A stretch of DNA of 64,000 bases from Methylorubrum extorquens (GTDB lineage: Bacteria; Pseudomonadota; Alphaproteobacteria; Rhizobiales; Beijerinckiaceae), in contig NZ_JALJXF010000001.1 in assembly GCF_024169925.1 (NCBI RefSeq), positions 1,680,001 to 1,744,000 on the forward strand, read 5' to 3'. Every line of letters starts with the position of its first letter. Within the stretch, counting starts at the first letter, position 1. Shown here piece by piece: positions 59,546-64,000 of this stretch. Below the pieces are notes generated by a model. The model did not search any database and had not been told where the DNA came from. It was given only the letters and a program-made list of their open reading frames with translations. The translations under genes and the position numbers were made by a program.

Positions 59546-60919
59546 ATGCTGTATCCTCTTTACGAGGCCGGCCATCTCATGCTCGCACCGATGCGCTTGG
59601 CGGTGGAAGCCACCAAGCTTGCCTGCGAGAACCCGTTCAATCCCTTCGCCTACGCCCCGCAGAGCCGGACCATGGCCGCGGGCTGCGAGATGTTCGAGCG
59701 TGTCACCCGCGTCTACGCCAAGCCGGCTTTCGGGCTCGGCGTGCCGGAACGCATCGTCTGGGAGCGCCCGTTCTGCCGCGTCGTCGCCTTTGGCGAGCCT
59801 TCCCCGGAGCTGGATGCTAAGCCGAAGCTGCTGATCGTCGCACCGATGTCGGGCCATTACGCCACGCTGCTGCGCGGCACGGTCGAGGCGTTCCTCCCCA
59901 GCCATCAGGTCTTCATCACCGATTGGTCCGACGCCCGTCAGGTGCCGGCCAGCGCCGGCCGGTTCGGCCTCGACGACTACATCGATACCTGTATCGCCCT
60001 GTTCGCGGCGCTCGGGCCGGATCTCCACGTCGCGGCCGTGTGCCAGCCCTCCGTGCCGGTGCTCGCTGCCATCGCCCGCATGGAGGCCGAGGATCACCCG
60101 CTCACGCCGCGCTCGGCCGTGCTGATGGGCGGGCCGGTCGATACCCGCCGCTCGCCGACCGCCGTCAACACCATGGCCGAGGAAAAGGGCTTCGCGTGGT
60201 TTGAGCGGCACTGCATCCACACGGTGCCGGGCGGATATCCGGGCGCGGGCCGCGCGGTCTATCCGGGCTTCCTGCAACTCGCCGGCTTCATGGGGATGAA
60301 TCTCGAGCGCCACCGGGACGCCCACCACGCGATGTTCGACCATCTCGTGCGCGGCGACGGCGACTCGGCCGCCCGCCACCGCGCCTTCTACGACGAGTAC
60401 CTCGCGGTCATGGACCTGACCGCCGAGTTCTACCTCGAGACGATCGAGCGGGTCTTCATCCGTCACGATCTGCCGCGCGGCACCCTGCGCCATCGCGGTG
60501 AGCCCGTCGATCTTAGCGCGATCCGCCGCTGCCACCTGATGGCCGTGGAGGGCGAGAAGGACGACATCACCGGACTCGGCCAGACGAAGGCCGCGCTCGA
60601 CCTCGCGGTGAACCTGCCCGAGGCGGCCAAGACCTACCACATGCAGCCGGGCGCCGGGCATTACGGCATCTTCAACGGCTCGCGTTTCCGCCAGGACATC
60701 GTGCCGCTGGTGCGCGGCTTCATGGAGCGCAGCCTGCGGCCCGCCGCGCCGCGTCCGGCCCCGGTCGTGCCGGCACCGGAACCAAACCCGATCCTCCTGC
60801 GGCAGGCCCCCGTCATGCAGCCTCCGCACGCTGTACCCGCCTGCGCCATCGTGCTGCCCGAGCCCATGGTCGATCGGCAGGATCGACCGGACGCGATCCC
60901 GCAGCGGATCGCCCTGTAA
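59546..60919 (+). CDS. phaZ: Intracellular polyhydroxyalkanoate depolymerase
   Basis: A 457-residue PhaZ-type enzyme mobilising carbon stored as PHB. It opens MLYPLYEAGHLMLAPMRL, has VAPMSGHYATLLRGTVEAFL (about 94-113), the lipase-like box VCQPSVP with a Cys nucleophile (about 167), and PGAGHYGIFNGSRFR (active-site His, about 374). A Pro-rich tail (about 400-457) follows. The start was set by AGGGAAG seven bases before the ATG; a frame 12 codons upstream is less likely. It is preceded by a dyad and followed by a large hairpin. Confidence 0.92.
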   Translation: MLYPLYEAGHLMLAPMRLAVEATKLACENPFNPFAYAPQSRTMAAGCEMFERVTRVYAKPAFGLGVPERIVWERPFCRVVAFGEPSPELDAKPKLLIVAPMSGHYATLLRGTVEAFLPSHQVFITDWSDARQVPASAGRFGLDDYIDTCIALFAALGPDLHVAAVCQPSVPVLAAIARMEAEDHPLTPRSAVLMGGPVDTRRSPTAVNTMAEEKGFAWFERHCIHTVPGGYPGAGRAVYPGFLQLAGFMGMNLERHRDAHHAMFDHLVRGDGDSAARHRAFYDEYLAVMDLTAEFYLETIERVFIRHDLPRGTLRHRGEPVDLSAIRRCHLMAVEGEKDDITGLGQTKAALDLAVNLPEAAKTYHMQPGAGHYGIFNGSRFRQDIVPLVRGFMERSLRPAAPRPAPVVPAPEPNPILLRQAPVMQPPHAVPACAIVLPEPMVDRQDRPDAIPQRIAL

Positions 60920-60953
60920 CCGGCGTTCCCAACCGTTCTCCAACACCCACCCG

Positions 60954-60990
60954 TCGAAGCGGCCGCCGATTCCCTCGGCGGCCGCTTCGA
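60954..60990. terminator. Perfect 16-pair hairpin after phaZ
   Basis: TCGAAGCGGCCGCCGA pairs with TCGGCGGCCGCTTCGA around TTCCC. It lacks a T-tract, so it may act as mRNA 3' end protection or a weak terminator rather than a classical one. Confidence 0.65.
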
Positions 60991-61102
60991 CGTGGAAGGG
61001 ACGCTGCGACCCTGCCGCGTTTGACCCGACCTCGCGCAAGAATTATGCATTCAAAAAGCCATGCGCTCGTACAGGGTGCGGCGCGGGGAGGGAGGTTCCA
61101 CT

Positions 61103-64000
61103 TGGGCGCGAGCGCGAAACCGGCCGAGGCGGCGTCCGAGGCACCGGCCTCCAGCGCGCGTGCGAAGGCCCGCAACGCGGCCGGATTGCCGCGCAAGCTC
61201 GCGGAGGTGCTGCAGGGCGAGGCCCGCTTCGATGCCTTCACCCGCGGACGCTACGCGACCGACGCCTCGATCTACCAGATCATGCCGGCGGGCGTGGTCT
61301 TCCCCAAGAGTGCCGCGGACATCGCCGCGACACTGAAGGTAGCGGCCGACTACGACATCCCCGTGATCCTGCGCGGCGGCGGCACCTCGCAGAACGGCCA
61401 GCCGATCGGCTCCGGCCTCGTCGTCGATTGCTCGCGCCACTTCAACGGCGTGCTCGCCTACGACGCGGAAGGCGGCACGGTCACCGTCGAGCCCGGCCAC
61501 GTGCTGGAACGCCTCAACGCCCGGCTGAAGGCGGATGGCTGGTTCTTCCCCGTCGAGCCCTCGACCGCGACCCGCTGCACCATCGGCGGCATGGCCGGCA
61601 ACAATTCCTGCGGCGCCCGCTCGCTGCGCTACGGCAAGATGAGCGACAACGTGCTCGCCCTGGAGGCGTTGTTCCACGACGGCGCCGCCTTCGGCTTCGG
61701 GCTCACCGGCAACGCGGCGAGCGCCGTGACCGGCGGCGCGCGGGCGGAGGATCTGGCTCGACGCATGCTCGCTCTGGCGGACGCCCACCGCGACGAAATC
61801 GAGACGATGTACCCGAAGGTGCAGCGGCGGGTCGGGGGCTACAATCTCGATTCCCTGATCGAACCGCGCCCGAACCTCGCCCACCTCCTCGTCGGCTCGG
61901 AGGGGACGCTGGCCGCTACCACCGCGGTGACGCTCAAGCTCTCGCGCCTGCCGGCCCACCGGGCGATGGGCGTGTGCCACTTCCCCTCGTTCCGCGCCGC
62001 GATGGAGACGACGAAGGCGATCGTCGGCCTCGACCCTGTGGCGGTCGAACTCGTCGACAACAACGTGCTCGTGCTCGGCGCCGACATTCCGCTGTTCCGC
62101 ACGACCCTGGCCGACATCACGAAGGGCGCCCCGAACTGCCTGCTGCTGACCGAGTTCGCGGGCGACGACCTCGCCATATTGAAGCACGACCTGAAGCGCC
62201 TCGACCAGTGCATGGCCGATCACGGCTTTCCCGACGCCGTGGTCGAGGTGGTGGAGCCGAACCGTCAGAAAGCGGTCTGGGAGGTGCGCGAGGCCTGCCT
62301 CAACATCATGATGTCGATGAAGGGGGACGCCAAGCCGGTATCCTTCATCGAGGATTGCGCCGTCCCCCTGGAGCATCTGGCCGACTACACCGACGCGGTC
62401 ACCGAGGTGTTCTCGCGGCACGGCACCCGCGGCACGTGGTACGCGCACGCCTCCGTCGGCTGCCTGCATGTGCGCCCGATCCTCGACATGAAGCAGGGCG
62501 GCGATGTGCGGAAGATGCGCGCCATCGCCGAGGAGACGGCGGAGCTGGTGCGCCGCCACAAGGGCTCCTACTCAGGCGAGCACGGCGACGGCATCTCGCG
62601 CTCGGAATTCGTGGAGCCATTGTTCGGCGCAACGCTCACCCGCGCCTTCGAGACGGTGAAGGACGGCTTCGACCCCGACAACCGCCTGAACCCGAACAAG
62701 ATCGTCCGCCCGCTCAAGATGGACGACCGCACCCTGATGCGGTTCGGCCCCGACTACGCCGTGAGCGCCCCGCACAAGACGGCGCTGGATTGGTCGGACT
62801 GGGGCGGGTTCGGCCCGGCGGTGGAGATGTGCAACAACAACGGCACCTGCCGGAAGCTCGCCGGCGGCGCGATGTGCCCCTCCTACCGCGCCACCCGCGA
62901 TGAGCAGCATCTGACCCGCGGACGAGCCAACTCGTTGCGCCTCGCGATCTCGGGCCAGCTCGGGCCGGACGCGTTCCTGTCGCCTGAGATGAAGCGCACG
63001 ATGGACCTGTGCGTGTCCTGCAAGGCTTGCCGCCGGGAATGCCCGACCGGCGTCGACATGGCCAAGATGAAGGTCGAGTTCCTCCACCACTACCATGCCC
63101 GGCACGGTCTGCCGCTGAAGGAGCGGCTGGTGGCCGAGATGCCGCGCTACGCGGGCGTCGCCGCGGCGCTGGCGCCGCTCCTGAACCTGCGCAACCGCTA
63201 TCCGGCGCTCGCCCGGTTCGGTGAGGCCTGGGCCGGCTTTTCGGCCCGTCGCTCACTGCCGGAATGGCGCCGGCCCTGGCGCGAGACCGGCGAGGTTGCC
63301 CACCCGCAGGACGTGGCGGGCGACCACCGCGATCTCGTCCTGTTCGGCGACACCTTCAACCGCGCTTTTGAGCGCGAGAACCTGGAAGCGGCCGAGCGGG
63401 TGCTGCGGGCCGCCGGCTACCGCCTGCACCGCGTCGTCGCCCACGAGGGCCGCCGCCCGCTCTGCTGCGGCCGCACCTATCTCGCCTCCGGCCAGACCGA
63501 CCGGGCGCGGGAGGAAGCCCGGCGCACCCTCGACACGCTCCTGCCCTTCGTGCGGGCCGGCGCCCGCGTGGTCGGCCTGGAGCCCTCCTGCCTCCTCACC
63601 TTCCGTGACGAGTTTCTGTCGTTGCTGCTGCGCGAGGAGGCGAGCGAACTCGCCGGCCAAGCCTTCCTGTTCGAGGAACTGCTCGCCGCCGATCTCGCGG
63701 CGGGCCGCATCAGCCTTCCGCTCGCCGATCAGGGCGGACGGGTCGCCCACCTGCACGGCCACTGCCACCAGAAGAGCTTCGGGGCGTTTGCGCCGGTGGA
63801 GGCGGTGCTGCGCGCGGTGCCGGGGCTTGATGTGCGCGTCATCGAGTCGAGCTGCTGCGGCATGGCCGGCTCCTTCGGCTACGGTAAGGACACCATCGAC
63901 GTCTCCTTCGCCATGGCCGAGCTGTCGCTGTTCCCGGCGCTGCGGAAGGCGTCCGCCGCCGACATCGTGGTCGCCGACGGCACGAGTTGCCGCCACCAGA
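61103..64000 (+). CDS. FAD-linked dehydrogenase fused to iron-sulfur domain (partial, 3' end outside window)
   Basis: An open frame of 966 codons with no stop before the window edge. The first half is a VAO-type FAD domain: VILRGGGTSQNGQPIG, VEPSTATRCTIGGMAGNNSCG, AHLLVGSEGTLA and GSYSGEHGDGISRSE. The second half holds 4Fe-4S ligands (CVSCKACRRECPTGVD) and the CCG-type region LHGHCHQKSFGAF and ESSCCGMAGSFGYG. This is a D-lactate/D-2-hydroxyacid dehydrogenase-like GlcD-GlcF fusion such as YdiJ, feeding electrons to the respiratory chain; the substrate is undefined. The TTG start is strongly supported by GGGAGGGAGG six bases upstream. About 30-60 C-terminal residues are missing. Confidence 0.9.

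Overview
This window is a GC-rich (about 70%), gene-dense stretch of chromosome from an alphaproteobacterium of the Rhizobiales. The most likely source is Methylobacterium/Methylorubrum. I infer this from the PqqA sequence, an LdtR-type MarR regulator, an alphaproteobacterial UDG and ETF-QO, an intracellular PHA depolymerase, many PAS-type hybrid kinases, and palindromic intergenic repeats typical of the group. No species can be fixed from the sequence alone.

Layout. 1-20 kb: a double-domain GT2 glycosyltransferase, a five-PAS hybrid histidine kinase, a flavin-type pyridoxamine-phosphate-oxidase homologue, an AT-rich orphan ORF, metC, an RMF-like small protein, rarD and a P1 peptidase, ETF-ubiquinone oxidoreductase facing a uracil-DNA glycosylase, a zinc metallopeptidase with maa, a GAF-PAS-GGDEF cyclase, bpt (N-degron leucyltransferase), an RDD protein and hemB. 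21-30 kb: a 3-hydroxyisobutyryl-CoA hydrolase, a DUF6163 membrane protein and ldtR. Two tandem orphan pqqA genes on the opposite strand follow, then serS with the classical surE-pcm-nlpD cluster and a DUF815 ATPase. 30-38 kb: yajC-secD-secF, followed by two homologues of mitochondrial complex I assembly factors (NDUFAF3-like and NDUFAF6-like), a manganese catalase and a lactate permease. 38-51 kb: regulators and transporters (LuxR-type response regulator, MocR regulator divergent from a DMT exporter, hybrid kinase, pentapeptide-repeat channel-like protein, DivK-like receiver, an AI-2E/PerM-type protein with a long extra domain), a GT2 enzyme, and lipB divergent from fliN.

51.9-54.9 kb is a decayed mobile region directly downstream of tRNA-Leu(GAG). 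It holds a frameshifted, 3'-truncated tyrosine integrase abutting a 5'-truncated umuC fragment, a small AT-rich membrane ORF, and a serine-recombinase remnant lacking its catalytic N-terminus. A Hint-domain (hedgehog/intein fold) protein follows. 56-64 kb carries an amidase, a succinate-semialdehyde-type dehydrogenase, a PHA depolymerase and a fused FAD/iron-sulfur dehydrogenase that runs off the window end.

The most interesting signals are as follows. (1) Two adjacent pqqA genes encode the same PQQ precursor peptide but differ only at synonymous sites. They have their own promoter and terminator, and no pqqB-E genes are present in the window. (2) An AT-rich patch and insertion lie inside the otherwise GC-rich serS. 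(3) A hybrid integrase/umuC scar sits at a tRNA gene. (4) A transporter-like protein carries an unexplained cytosolic C-terminal domain. Intergenic repeat elements and hairpins repeatedly occupy junctions between convergent genes, suggesting a shared role as bidirectional terminators.
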